A stretch of DNA of 64,000 nucleotides, from positions 109,878 to 173,877 of the forward strand of contig CACICY010000001.1 of the NCBI GenBank assembly GCA_902585265.1, written 5' to 3'. Below, piece by piece: positions 19,273 to 29,497 of the stretch (position 1 is its first letter; every line of letters begins with the position of its first letter). Under the pieces are notes generated by a model, which saw only the letters and a list, made by a program, of their open reading frames with translations, was not told where the DNA came from and did not search any database. A program made the translations under genes and the position numbers. Origin of the DNA: an uncultured Pelagibacteraceae bacterium (GTDB lineage Bacteria > Pseudomonadota > Alphaproteobacteria > Pelagibacterales > Pelagibacteraceae).

Positions 19273-20403
19273 TTATCCAAAATATCTTAAGTATAAAAGT
19301 TTTGGGATAAAATTTAATTTATATAAAGTCTTAACAGGTATTTTAAAATATTTAAAAATATTATAATAAGTTTTAAAATTTCTAAAATTTTTATTTTTCA
19401 TTTTCATAATATTTTCAAATTCTTTCTGTGATAGATCTAATTTGTCTAATATATATTCTTTTAAGTTGTTCTCGTCCTTCTCGGAAATTGGTTTTTCTTG
19501 TAAAATTTTTTTTGCATCATCTTTAGATATAATGTTAGATCTTACCATTGCAGAATATGATGTTAGTCTTCTATCTATATTAAATTTTTTTGGTAAATAA
19601 CTTGAGACTACAAACTTGGTTAACAGTGACTCATGATGATGGCCTCCATAATAATTCCAGTTAACCTCATCTTTTAAAATTTTTTCAACTATGTCATATG
19701 AATAATTAATATAATTTAATGGCAGAATAGTTTTTATCCCAGATATAATTTTATATTTAATAATGTCACTTATATAAAAATTATCAAATTTGGTTAAATC
19801 TCCATCGCCGTATTTTTTATAAATTTCTTTTATATATTTTCCATCCATATAAGTCCAATCTAATGGTTCAATTCCTTCAGTTCTAAATGAATGTCCGTTA
19901 AAAACATATTTTATTTTTTCCCTATATGCAGTTTGATACATTGTTTTGAAAATACCTACATCTGTTGGAGTATCAGGATCAGATACACCAGCTTTAAAAA
20001 AAGATCTGGTAATTTTTTTAAAAGTTTGCCAGTCAGCCACATTGGTCTCTAAATCTACATCTAATTTTTGACAAATATTCAAAATATTAGAAACAGAAAT
20101 ATCCGAGTCAAATCCATTATCATAATGAACTGCGAGTGGTCTTAGGTTTAAAATTTTTTTAATATAATATAATAAAAAAGTACTATCACGTCCTCCACTA
20201 ACCCCTACAACACAATCATATTTTGATTTGGATCCTTTTTTTTTTATTTTTTTTGAAATTTCAAATAATTTTTTTTCGCTATTATCATTTAAAGGATATT
20301 CTTTGTCCATTTCATCATGTATTTTGCAAAATTGGCAAATATTATTAGTGTCTAAACTTAAAGATTGAATAGTTTGGTTTGATAAACAACGACTACATTC
20401 CAT
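19273..20403 (-). CDS. N-acetyl sugar amidotransferase (WbpG/PseA/LegG-like)
   Basis: MECSRCLSNQTIQ..CQFC Cys motifs, VVGVSGGRDSTFLLY PP-loop, LRPLAVHYDNGF. Confidence 0.88.
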   Translation of the reverse strand: MECSRCLSNQTIQSLSLDTNNICQFCKIHDEMDKEYPLNDNSEKKLFEISKKIKKKGSKSKYDCVVGVSGGRDSTFLLYYIKKILNLRPLAVHYDNGFDSDISVSNILNICQKLDVDLETNVADWQTFKKITRSFFKAGVSDPDTPTDVGIFKTMYQTAYREKIKYVFNGHSFRTEGIEPLDWTYMDGKYIKEIYKKYGDGDLTKFDNFYISDIIKYKIISGIKTILPLNYINYSYDIVEKILKDEVNWNYYGGHHHESLLTKFVVSSYLPKKFNIDRRLTSYSAMVRSNIISKDDAKKILQEKPISEKDENNLKEYILDKLDLSQKEFENIMKMKNKNFRNFKTYYNIFKYFKIPVKTLYKLNFIPKLLYLRYFG

Positions 20404-21343
20404 AGCTTTTTTTTCTTAAATTTAATAGAATAAATATTGGTCCACAAATAAAATATATTATTAACATACTAACCCGAAAAATATTTATTAAAATTATAAT
20501 CTCAGCAAATGAAAGTGGAATATCTCTTGTTCCAACAAATGTGACAAACTCACTTATTCCAACTGAGTAAGGTGTTAGTGCAATCAAAAAAGAAAAATCT
20601 ACCAAAGATGTTATCAAAAAAGATAAATATGTATAGTTTTCAACATTGATTTTTTTCAATATTAAAAAAAAGATAGAGAAAAGAATAACATATTGAATAA
20701 AAAAAACTAAAAATTGCTTTTTATAAAAAGAAAAAATATTATTTTTTTTAATAAGAAAAATATCAATTATTTTATCAAATAATTTCAAATTTAACTTTAC
20801 AAATAAGCTTTTTATCCTTGATGAAATTTGATTGATAAGATTTAAATAAATAACTGAGCTTAAAAAAAAAGAAAAAAAAACTAGATATAAAGTAAAACTA
20901 ATTTTAATTTTTTCAGAGTTAAAATCTATAGCTAAAATTGTAATTATTCCTATTAAACTAAAGATTAACAGCTCACAAACTATTGTATCAATACTAAATC
21001 TTATTATTTCGGAAATCTTTAATTTTTTATACTTGTTAAGGTAATAAACTCTATATCCAAGTCCAGAAAATTGAACAAAGGTATTACAAAAATAAGTTGC
21101 ATTCATTATCAAAAAAGATTGAAAAAAATAAATTTTTGTCCCTAAAAATATTACTATATTCCTTAATATTAAACCCTCAGTTAGTAAATAAAAAAAACTT
21201 AACAAAATTATTTGAAACAATAATAATTGATCTAATTGGTGGATTGCTAAAAAGTCAGACTCATTTTTTCTGTAATAATAAAAAATTATTAGTAAAAATA
21301 AAATTAATAATAATAGAGGTAATATTTTCTTAAATTTATTCAT
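20393..21343 (-). CDS. Lysylphosphatidylglycerol synthase-like/flippase-like TM protein (UPF0104/AglD type)
   Basis: 316 aa polytopic; FLIMNATYFCNTFVQFSGLGYRVYYLNKY and ALTPYSVGISEFVTFVG motifs. Confidence 0.72.
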   Translation of the reverse strand: MNKFKKILPLLLLILFLLIIFYYYRKNESDFLAIHQLDQLLLFQIILLSFFYLLTEGLILRNIVIFLGTKIYFFQSFLIMNATYFCNTFVQFSGLGYRVYYLNKYKKLKISEIIRFSIDTIVCELLIFSLIGIITILAIDFNSEKIKISFTLYLVFFSFFLSSVIYLNLINQISSRIKSLFVKLNLKLFDKIIDIFLIKKNNIFSFYKKQFLVFFIQYVILFSIFFLILKKINVENYTYLSFLITSLVDFSFLIALTPYSVGISEFVTFVGTRDIPLSFAEIIILINIFRVSMLIIYFICGPIFILLNLRKKSYGM

Positions 21344-22106
21344 ATTTTGTCATAATTGTTTCTATAGATTTTTTATCTGGATAGTTAATTAATACAGCAT
21401 TTCTGTTGCCAAAAAACACAAATAAAGATCCACAAGCTACTGCTGAAAAGGAAGAATTGTCAAAAAAATTAATTATATCTTTAATAGACCCAACCCCTCC
21501 ACTAGCTACAAGAGGTATATTTACATACTCCTCAACAAAATTATACAAATCAATATCTAAACCATTTTTTAAACCTTCATTCTCAATAGATGTGAGAATT
21601 ATCTCACCAGCTCCGTTATTCTGGATATGATTAATATAATCAATCAAATTATAATTCTCAATTTTTTCACCATTATTTGACATAATTTTATACTCATTAT
21701 CAATTTTTTTAACATCTATTGAAACAACAGTACTTTGAGATCCAAATTTTTTAGCAATTTGTTCTATTAAATTTTTATTTAAAAAATTTTCTGAATTAAC
21801 AATAACTTTTTCGACACCTTCATTAATTATGGAACTCACTTCATCTATTGTTTTAATTCCTCCACCAACTGCTAAAGGTACAAATATTTCAGATCGTATT
21901 TTTTTAATCAAACTTTGATCAATGCACTTTTGTTTTTTCCTGGCAGATATATCTAAAATTTGTATTTCATGTACTTTTTTATCTGAAAAAATTTTTACAG
22001 CATTAAAAATATCTCCTACATATTTATGATTGTGAAATTGTTTACCTTTAACAAGATAATCGTCTTTCAAGAGTAAACTAGGAATAATTCTTATTAACTT
22101 TTTCAT
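21336..22106 (-). CDS. HisF-like imidazole glycerol phosphate synthase cyclase subunit (glycan amidination-associated, WbuZ-like)
   Basis: MKKLIRIIPSLLLKDDYLVKGKQF, VHEIQILDISARK, PLAVGGGIKTIDE, GAGEIILTSIENEG, PLVASGGVG. Confidence 0.9.
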   Translation of the reverse strand: MKKLIRIIPSLLLKDDYLVKGKQFHNHKYVGDIFNAVKIFSDKKVHEIQILDISARKKQKCIDQSLIKKIRSEIFVPLAVGGGIKTIDEVSSIINEGVEKVIVNSENFLNKNLIEQIAKKFGSQSTVVSIDVKKIDNEYKIMSNNGEKIENYNLIDYINHIQNNGAGEIILTSIENEGLKNGLDIDLYNFVEEYVNIPLVASGGVGSIKDIINFFDNSSFSAVACGSLFVFFGNRNAVLINYPDKKSIETIMTKYE

Positions 22107-22711
22107 TAATTAAGTTCATAAAAATTATTAATCAGTTTCATTCCCTCAATATAACTTTTTTCAGGATGAAACTGAACACCGTATATATTTTGATAATTAA
22201 ATGCTGCACAAATATCAGATTTATATTTTGTGGTATTTATTTTAAGGTTTTTATCGCTACTAGAAAAATGATAAGAATGACAAAAATAAAACCTTGTATT
22301 GTTTTCAATATTTTTAAAAAGATCATTGTTTTTAGTATCAACTTTATTCCAACCCATGTGAGGAACTTTAAAATATTTATCAGAATTTATTTTTTTTACA
22401 GTTCCATTGACAAAATTAAGTCCTTCTACATTTCCTTCTTCACTGTACGAACCTAAAACTTGCATTCCGGAACATATACCTAAAAATTTTTTTTTATTCA
22501 CAATCACTGCCTCGTATAAAATCTTATCAAGATTCAAAAATTTTAACTTTTTCATACAATAGTCAAAATTTGAAACACCTGGTAAAATTATTTTTTTGCA
22601 ATTTAAAATTTCTGATTTTTTATTTGATAAAATATAATTTATTTTAGATCTCTTTAAAATGTTTGTTACCGACTTATAATTACCACCATCATAGTCAATT
22701 ATAGCTATCAT
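22106..22711 (-). CDS. HisH-like glutamine amidotransferase subunit (WbuY-like)
   Basis: ATG at 22711 (MIAIIDYDGGNYKSV); LPGVSNFDYCM, FLGICSGMQVLG, YGVQFHPEKS. Confidence 0.9.
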   Translation of the reverse strand: MIAIIDYDGGNYKSVTNILKRSKINYILSNKKSEILNCKKIILPGVSNFDYCMKKLKFLNLDKILYEAVIVNKKKFLGICSGMQVLGSYSEEGNVEGLNFVNGTVKKINSDKYFKVPHMGWNKVDTKNNDLFKNIENNTRFYFCHSYHFSSSDKNLKINTTKYKSDICAAFNYQNIYGVQFHPEKSYIEGMKLINNFYELN

Positions 22712-23166
22712 TTTTTTTTTATTTCTTTGGCGGGATTTCCTGCATAGATTTTTCTTTTCAAACAATTTTTTACTACTACAGATCCAGCTCCAATTACTAC
22801 TTTTGAATTAATAATGACTGGTAATATCGTTGAATTACTACCTATTAAAACTTCTGAACCCACTTTTGTTTTCAAAAATTTTTTTTTATTTGTTTGTAAT
22901 TTATTATTTTTAAATTTATCATTTGTAAAACAAACACCATGTCCTACAAAACAATTTTCACCAATACTTACGTTGGAACAAATAAAACTATGACTTTGAA
23001 CTCTAGTATTTCTGCCTAACTTTACATTTTCTTGTATTTCAACAAAAGGACCAATAAAACAATTATCTTCAATCTCACAGCCATATAAATTTACTGGCTC
23101 AATAATTGTGACATTTTTTCCAAATTTCACATTTTTAATTGAAGATTTTTTTTTAATAACTTTCAT
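22708..23166 (-). CDS. Left-handed beta-helix N-acetyltransferase (WbpD/WlbB-like)
   Basis: Hexapeptide repeats VTIIEPVNLYGCEIEDNCFIGPFVEIQENVKLGRNTRVQSHSFICSNVSIGENCFVGHGVCF; ATG at 23166. Confidence 0.88.
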   Translation of the reverse strand: MKVIKKKSSIKNVKFGKNVTIIEPVNLYGCEIEDNCFIGPFVEIQENVKLGRNTRVQSHSFICSNVSIGENCFVGHGVCFTNDKFKNNKLQTNKKKFLKTKVGSEVLIGSNSTILPVIINSKVVIGAGSVVVKNCLKRKIYAGNPAKEIKKK

Positions 23167-23237
23167 ATTGAATAAGTATATTATTAATTTCAATTAATAA
23201 ACGTTGTAAATGTAAAAAAAATTAGTAAGTAGAGTAA

Positions 23238-24335
23238 ATGGTAAAATTTTTTGATATATATCAACAAGATAAAGTAAAATTTCATAAGAACATCAAAGAT
23301 ATTAAAAACATCATAAAAAATAGTAACTTTATAAATGGTAAACAAGTTTTTAATTTTGAAAAGAATTTCGCAAAGTTTTGTAATACTAAATATGCAATCG
23401 GTTGCAATAGTGGTTCGGATGCTTTGTTTTTATCCCTTAAAGCATTGAATTTAAAAAAAAACTCAGAGGTAATAATTCCTGCTCAAACATATTGCTCAAC
23501 ATTATTTGCTGTTTTAAGGGCTGGTTTGAAACCTGTATTAGTAGATATACAAAATTCTAATCCAACACTTTCAATCAAGGATTTAAAAAAAAAAATTACA
23601 AAAAAAACATCAGCAATTATTATTGTCCATTTATATGGTGAATGTTGTAATTTTAGTGAAATTAAAAAAGCAATTAAAAAAAAAAAAATATTTATAATTG
23701 AAGATGCGGCCCAAGCACATGGTGCTAGGGATTTTTCATCAAATAAGGATGGTTTACTTGCGGGATCAATGGGTATTTTAGGATGTTTTTCTTTTTATCC
23801 AGGTAAAAATTTAGGTGCTTATGGCGATGCAGGTGCTATCACAACTAATTCTAAAAATTTATATTTGAAATTATTAAAATTAAGAAACTTGGGCGGTATT
23901 AAAAAATATGAACACGATATAATTGGCTTCAATAGTAGATTAGATACCTTTCAGGCAGCTATTCTTAATAATAAACTAAAATCTCTTAATAAAAATAATC
24001 TAAATAGAGTCCAAATAGCAAAATTTTATAACTTAAATATAAATAATAAATACATCAAAAAAATTAAATATTCTCGAGGTTGTGTTTATCATCAATATGT
24101 TATTTTAAGTAAAAAAGAAAAAAAAATAAGACAATTATTAGAAAAAAATAAAATTCAATATGGAAAACACTATCCAAAACCAATACATAAACTAAATGCA
24201 GCAAAAACAATTTTTAAAAATTTGTCATACCCAAATGCAGAAAGTTTTTCTAATTTTGGTATCAGTTTACCGATTGATCCTAACCTTAAAAAAAAACAAC
24301 TAATAAAGATTTGTAATGTACTTAATTCAATTTAA
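23238..24335 (+). CDS. DegT/DnrJ/EryC1/StrS aminotransferase (WbpE/WlbC-like)
   Basis: IGCNSGSDALFLSLKAL, EVIIPAQTYCSTLFAVLRAG, IIEDAAQAHGA, FSFYPGKNLGAYGDAGAI. Confidence 0.93.
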   Translation: MVKFFDIYQQDKVKFHKNIKDIKNIIKNSNFINGKQVFNFEKNFAKFCNTKYAIGCNSGSDALFLSLKALNLKKNSEVIIPAQTYCSTLFAVLRAGLKPVLVDIQNSNPTLSIKDLKKKITKKTSAIIIVHLYGECCNFSEIKKAIKKKKIFIIEDAAQAHGARDFSSNKDGLLAGSMGILGCFSFYPGKNLGAYGDAGAITTNSKNLYLKLLKLRNLGGIKKYEHDIIGFNSRLDTFQAAILNNKLKSLNKNNLNRVQIAKFYNLNINNKYIKKIKYSRGCVYHQYVILSKKEKKIRQLLEKNKIQYGKHYPKPIHKLNAAKTIFKNLSYPNAESFSNFGISLPIDPNLKKKQLIKICNVLNSI

Positions 24336-25303
24336 ATTTTTTCAAGGATTTTTAAAATATTAATTGATTTTTTTAGAGATATAGGTTTTTTCTTATGGTT
24401 TATACATTTTATAAATTCTAACATTTCATTTTTTAAAGGAGATGATGTTTTTATTTTTGGTCTTAAGGTTGAGCCTAAGAATATATTTGCCTTTTGTGTA
24501 AAAAAACCTTTTTTAAAATTTTTAATTTTAGGATATTTAGCATATTTATTATAAATTTTTATAGGGTTTTTAAAATCTAGCTCATCAAATAATAGCATTC
24601 TTTTTTTTCCAAGAATTATCATTTTTCTAATTTTTTCTGGATTTAGCCAACTTGCTTTTAAATCTATTTTTATATCTTTGATTTTTGCCGAAATAAAAGA
24701 GATATCATTAATATTTTTTTTTAGAAAATCATATCCACCTGTATTTAAGATGGACAAATTATCATCGAATAAATAATTGCAAATTGCTATATCATGTGAA
24801 GATAAATCCCAAGCTGATGAAATATCACTCCTAACTGGCCCAAGATTTAATCTTTCACATGAGACATAAAAAATTTTTCCTAAAAATTTTTTTTTAATAA
24901 TTTTTTTAATATATTTTATATAATCGTTATAAAAATAGATATAACCACTCATAATTATCAATTTTTTTGAAATTGCAATTTTGTTTAACATCTGAAGTTT
25001 TTTTGAATTATTCGTTGAGGGCTTCTCTAAAAAAATGTTGAAACCATTCTTTAAACATGTATTTGCAATACTATAATGGTTTTTTGTATCAACAGAAATT
25101 ATTACTCCTGACAAATCAATGTTTAGAAATTTTTGAAAATTTGTCTCTATATTAATTTTTGGAAATTTTTTTTTGATTTCTTTTTGATTTTCACGATCAG
25201 TATCAAAACAATAAATTTTTTTTATACCTAATTGATAAAGAACGTTAACTATATTCGTTCCCCAATATCCAACGCCGATTATTCCAATTTGATTATTTCT
25301 CAA
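24332..25303 (-). CDS. Gfo/Idh/MocA oxidoreductase (WbpB/WlbA-like)
   Basis: QIGIIGVGYWGTNIV, NIFLEKPST, ERLNLGPVRSDISSAWDLSSHDIAI; likely TTG start at 25303 because ORF extension to 25375 overlaps the divergent GT2. Confidence 0.85.
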   Translation of the reverse strand: MRNNQIGIIGVGYWGTNIVNVLYQLGIKKIYCFDTDRENQKEIKKKFPKINIETNFQKFLNIDLSGVIISVDTKNHYSIANTCLKNGFNIFLEKPSTNNSKKLQMLNKIAISKKLIIMSGYIYFYNDYIKYIKKIIKKKFLGKIFYVSCERLNLGPVRSDISSAWDLSSHDIAICNYLFDDNLSILNTGGYDFLKKNINDISFISAKIKDIKIDLKASWLNPEKIRKMIILGKKRMLLFDELDFKNPIKIYNKYAKYPKIKNFKKGFFTQKANIFLGSTLRPKIKTSSPLKNEMLEFIKCINHKKKPISLKKSINILKILEKI

Positions 25304-25322
25304 TATAATGTACTGAAGGGTT

Positions 25323-26045
25323 ATGAAAACTTTATGTGTAATTCCTGTTTTTAATGAATATAATAAGCTTAACAAGCTTATATATCAAATAAAAAAAAAT
25401 AGATTTAAAGTCTTTAATTTACAATACATCTTTGTCAATAACGGATCCACAGATAATTCACTAATTTTACTTAAAAATAGTGGCATCAAATATTTAAATT
25501 TAAAAAAGAATAGGGGTGTTGGCTATGCTCTTATGATGGGGTTTTTATATGCAAAAAAATATAAATTTGATTTATTAATTCATTTAGCAGGAAATGGAAA
25601 AATGGATCCAAGTCAAATTGATAGATTTTTAAACTTAATAATTAATAAAAATTATGATTTTGTTTCAGGTAGTAGGTTTTTAGAGGGCTCATCAAAAAAG
25701 AATAACCCATTAATTAGATTATTTTTAATTAAAAGTTTTAGTTTTTTTTTAAACTTAATTTTGAAAAAAAAAATAAGTGACACTACTTGTGGTTTTAGAG
25801 CATTTAAAGTTGAAATATTTAAGAATTTTAAAAAAAATTTTTTCAAAAAGGAACTTTATACATATGGATACGAATATTTTAGTTACGGAAAAATAATTCA
25901 ATCTAAAAAAATCAGTTTTTGTGAGGTAGCAGTTAGCATGGATTATCCTTCAAAAAAAGATTACACAAAAATAAGACCTATATTAGATTGGTATGTAATT
26001 TTGAAATTTTGGATTAAAGGTTTAATAGATAAAAATGAGCTCTAA
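25323..26045 (+). CDS. GT2 family glycosyltransferase (polyprenyl-phosphate type)
   Basis: LCVIPVFNEYNKL, FVNNGSTDNS, HLAGNGKMDPSQI, VSGSRFLEG, TTCGFRAFKV. Confidence 0.87.
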   Translation: MKTLCVIPVFNEYNKLNKLIYQIKKNRFKVFNLQYIFVNNGSTDNSLILLKNSGIKYLNLKKNRGVGYALMMGFLYAKKYKFDLLIHLAGNGKMDPSQIDRFLNLIINKNYDFVSGSRFLEGSSKKNNPLIRLFLIKSFSFFLNLILKKKISDTTCGFRAFKVEIFKNFKKNFFKKELYTYGYEYFSYGKIIQSKKISFCEVAVSMDYPSKKDYTKIRPILDWYVILKFWIKGLIDKNEL

Positions 26046-27141
26046 AAAAAATACATCCTATTTTTTTTTGTTTGTGATTTTATTGTATATTTTTATTACT
26101 AATTCTTATTTTAATTATGAGGAAAGTCTAATTTTTGGTGGAGCAGATGGGTTTTCGTATTATGAAATTTCAAGATATGCACCAAATATTAGCGCTACAA
26201 CTATTCAACCTATTCACTCTGAAAGATTTTTTTTTCCATATATTATTGGAATCATTTCAAAAATATCAAATATAGAAATTTATACGCTTTATAGAATTTT
26301 TGTTATAATAATTATTTTTTTAATAAATAAATATTTTATAGATTTTTTTTTCGAGTTTAATAAAAATATTCAAATAATTTTACTTTCGTTGTTAGTTTTG
26401 AATTTTAATCCTTATATAACTAGATACTATATTGCGGTACCTCTAATAGTAAATGATCTTATTTTTATCTATGGGAGTTTAATATCAATAAATGGTTTAA
26501 AAGACAAAAATCAGGGAAAATTTTATTTAGGATTTGTAATTGCATCCTTAGCTAGACAAAGTGCTGCAGCGATTTTTTTTAGTATACTTGTTTTAAAAAT
26601 AATTCAAAAAAAAAATTTTTTTATGAAAAATTTACAAATTATTATTACATTTTTTATTTTTATATTTATATATTCTTTATGCTATACCTATTCCTCATTA
26701 GTCCCGGTAAATTCAAGCAGGAGTGGCCAATATTTTGTTACTATTTTTGGATTATTTCTAGAAAATAAAAACCCAAAAGAATTATTCATTTTCTTCATAT
26801 GGCCCTTTTTAAGCTTTTTACCATTATTAATTTATTATTTTATTTTTATAAGAAATAGCATTACTAAATTTAAAATAAATATAAATGTAAATTATTACAT
26901 TATCTTTTTTGCATCATTAATAATTGTTCAACCTATTATGCAGGGTTTAGATGTTAGCGGAAAGAATATTATAAGATTAAGCACATTAGCTTTTCCTGCT
27001 ATTTTATTTTATTTTCTGATAAATTCTGAGTCTCGTATTTTTTCTAAAATAAAATTATTATTATTTTCTTTGTTGATTTTAGTTTGGAACTCACATCCTA
27101 CTTTTTCAATATTTAATTTTTTAGAAAAATTTAAATTTTAG
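26035..27141 (+). CDS. Polytopic membrane protein, GT-C-like
   Basis: 368 aa; FGGADGFSYYEISRYAPN loop; overlaps the upstream GT2 gene by 11 bp. Confidence 0.58.
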   Translation: MSSKKNTSYFFLFVILLYIFITNSYFNYEESLIFGGADGFSYYEISRYAPNISATTIQPIHSERFFFPYIIGIISKISNIEIYTLYRIFVIIIIFLINKYFIDFFFEFNKNIQIILLSLLVLNFNPYITRYYIAVPLIVNDLIFIYGSLISINGLKDKNQGKFYLGFVIASLARQSAAAIFFSILVLKIIQKKNFFMKNLQIIITFFIFIFIYSLCYTYSSLVPVNSSRSGQYFVTIFGLFLENKNPKELFIFFIWPFLSFLPLLIYYFIFIRNSITKFKININVNYYIIFFASLIIVQPIMQGLDVSGKNIIRLSTLAFPAILFYFLINSESRIFSKIKLLLFSLLILVWNSHPTFSIFNFLEKFKF

Positions 27142-28138
27142 TTGAAATTAAATTTTTATAATTTTTAAAATACAAGGCAGAAACATCTCTCCAATTAAAA
27201 TTATTTTTTACATAATTTAAAGATTTACGTTTAAAAGAAATACTTCTAATTTTTTCTTTATTACTAGAAATATATCCAATTGTTTTCTTTAATTCTTTTG
27301 AATTAAAATTAATATTTTTTGCAAATTTTTTTTTTTCTAAGATTTTTTTTTTTAATTTTTTATTAAAGATTAAATACAAACCAGAAGATAATCCTTCAAA
27401 AATTACTAAACCAAAATTTTCTGAATTTGATGGATGTATGAAAACATCATATTTTGATAAACAGTTTTGAATGTTTCTATTTAACGAACCTTTATAATTT
27501 ATATTTTTTAAGTAATTAATATCAAGTTTTGAAAAATATTTATCATCAATTATTTCTCCATAAATATCTAAATTAAATTTATGGAAAAAATGATCATTTC
27601 TCCATATCTTAATTAGAGTATCTAAATTTTTTGACTTATGTATTCTTGAAAAAAATACGAATTTCAGATTTTTTTTTTTTCTTTTAAGAATTCTGAATTT
27701 TTTATCAATGTAAATACCATGTGGAATTACAATTATTTCTGATACTTTTTTTATAATTTTAAGAAGATTTTTTTTTTCTAATTCTGAGTTTACAATTATC
27801 AAATCTGAGTTTTCAAAAATAAATTTTTGATAAAAAAATAAGGCAATTTTTTTTTTGAATTTTTTTTGATTTAATGAAAAAGGGTCAATCATTCCATGAG
27901 GAGAAATAACTATTTTCGTACCATATAATTTTGCCAATACGAATAGAAAAAGTAATCTTATTTTCCAGCATCCATTTATATGAATAATATCTGGGTTAAA
28001 AAACAAAAATTTTAGAATTCTATTTGAGAATATAGATCTAATTTTTTTTTTTTTAATTTCATGGTTTAGCGAATCTACTACTTTTGAAACTCCAAAACCC
28101 ACGTTATTTTCTGAACTAGTATAAAATAATTTAAACAT
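27131..28138 (-). CDS. GT4 (GT-B fold) glycosyltransferase
   Basis: DIIHINGCWKIRLLF, VISPHGMIDPFSL, FFSRIHKSKNLDTLI, VFIHPSNSENFGLVIFEGLSSGL. Confidence 0.9.
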   Translation of the reverse strand: MFKLFYTSSENNVGFGVSKVVDSLNHEIKKKKIRSIFSNRILKFLFFNPDIIHINGCWKIRLLFLFVLAKLYGTKIVISPHGMIDPFSLNQKKFKKKIALFFYQKFIFENSDLIIVNSELEKKNLLKIIKKVSEIIVIPHGIYIDKKFRILKRKKKNLKFVFFSRIHKSKNLDTLIKIWRNDHFFHKFNLDIYGEIIDDKYFSKLDINYLKNINYKGSLNRNIQNCLSKYDVFIHPSNSENFGLVIFEGLSSGLYLIFNKKLKKKILEKKKFAKNINFNSKELKKTIGYISSNKEKIRSISFKRKSLNYVKNNFNWRDVSALYFKNYKNLISTKI

Positions 28139-28183
28139 TTATTTTGTCGCTATAATAATCTAATAATTCAAAAAATAGAATCT

Positions 28184-29497
28184 ATGAATAAAAAAAAATT
28201 ACTAGCCGTTAATTTAAACGAATTTAATTTAAATTTTTTAAAATATGGAGCCATAAAGTATGAATGCATTTATATTAAAAGATTTTTAAGCCTCAAAAAT
28301 ATAAAAACTTTTTCTGAGGATAAAATTCAAGATAAGAATTTAGATCCTTGGGTTCAAAATATTTCAATAAATTCTGGTAAAAAATCCAAAAATCATAAAA
28401 TTTTTAATCTTGGAGAAAAAATTCCAAAAAACCTTTTTCAGATATGGGATTATTTGTCAAAAAAAAAAATTAACTCTGCAGTTTGGGGACCGATGAATAC
28501 AAACTTCAAAAATAGCAAATTTATCAAACTATTTTTACCAGATCCTTGGAATAATCAGAGCACAGTAAAACCAAAAGAACTGAGTAGTTTTTACAAACTT
28601 GCACGAACATATGCTCAAAACTACACACAAAGAAAAAATAAAGTTAAAACCATATACTTATTAAATTCTGCCATTTATTTGATTAACAGTAGAGTAATTT
28701 TAAATTTATTTAGTCACTTTAATATTTTTTTTTTAATCTTTATAAAAAAAAGATTTAAAAATTATTTTTTATTTTTTTTATTTGATATAATATCACTCTA
28801 TTTATTTAAAAATTTAACAAAAAGTAAAAAAATTAATTTTTCTTTAATTTTTTTAAACTCTCTTGCACACTTTCAACATAATAATTGGGATAACAAGTAT
28901 GAAGAAAAAGATTATTTTTTACTTACAGATATAATTTTTAAAATCATTTTTGAAATTTCGACAAAGTATGATTCTTTAATAATTTATAATGGTTTTAGTC
29001 AAAAAAAAATAAAACCTGAATTTATTCTAAGACCTATTGATCCAAAAAGCTTTTTTAAATCTTATGGGATTAAGTTTTATAAATTTCATTCAAATATGAC
29101 CAATGGTGCAATTCTAACCTTTAAAAATTCAGATGAACTTAAAGATCAATTAAAAAAAATTAAACAAATTAATATCTTTGGTTACCAATTATATGAAACA
29201 AAAATTTTAAAAAATAATGATTTATTTTGCAGAATTCAGGTTAGATCCAAAAAAAATAGATTTGATTTATTTTCAAAAAAAGAAATCTTAAAAAATTTAT
29301 TTTATGAGAAAGAAAAAAAGTTATTAAAAAAAAAAATAGATTCTAACTATCAAAAATTTATTAATAATATTAAGTTTATTAAAAGTACAAGTAAGCATGT
29401 TCCTGGAGGTGAACTATTTTATAAAGGAATTAATTTAAAACACAAAAAAATAGAAAATATAAAAATATATGAATTAATAAAAAAATTTTATATATGA
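28184..29497 (+). CDS. Alkaline-phosphatase superfamily (phosphodiesterase/sulfatase-like) protein
   Basis: LLAVNLNEFNLNFLK, LDPWVQNISINSGKKSKNHKIFNLGEKIPKNLFQIWDYLSKKKINSAVWGPMN resembles uncharacterised AlkP-fold capsule-locus proteins. Confidence 0.55.
   Translation: MNKKKLLAVNLNEFNLNFLKYGAIKYECIYIKRFLSLKNIKTFSEDKIQDKNLDPWVQNISINSGKKSKNHKIFNLGEKIPKNLFQIWDYLSKKKINSAVWGPMNTNFKNSKFIKLFLPDPWNNQSTVKPKELSSFYKLARTYAQNYTQRKNKVKTIYLLNSAIYLINSRVILNLFSHFNIFFLIFIKKRFKNYFLFFLFDIISLYLFKNLTKSKKINFSLIFLNSLAHFQHNNWDNKYEEKDYFLLTDIIFKIIFEISTKYDSLIIYNGFSQKKIKPEFILRPIDPKSFFKSYGIKFYKFHSNMTNGAILTFKNSDELKDQLKKIKQINIFGYQLYETKILKNNDLFCRIQVRSKKNRFDLFSKKEILKNLFYEKEKKLLKKKIDSNYQKFINNIKFIKSTSKHVPGGELFYKGINLKHKKIENIKIYELIKKFYI

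Noticed and set aside
22708-22765. Long N-terminal extension of the HisH-like ORF (start 22765)
   Set aside because: MIAIIDYDGG at 22711 is the expected N-terminus; the extension overlaps the acetyltransferase gene.
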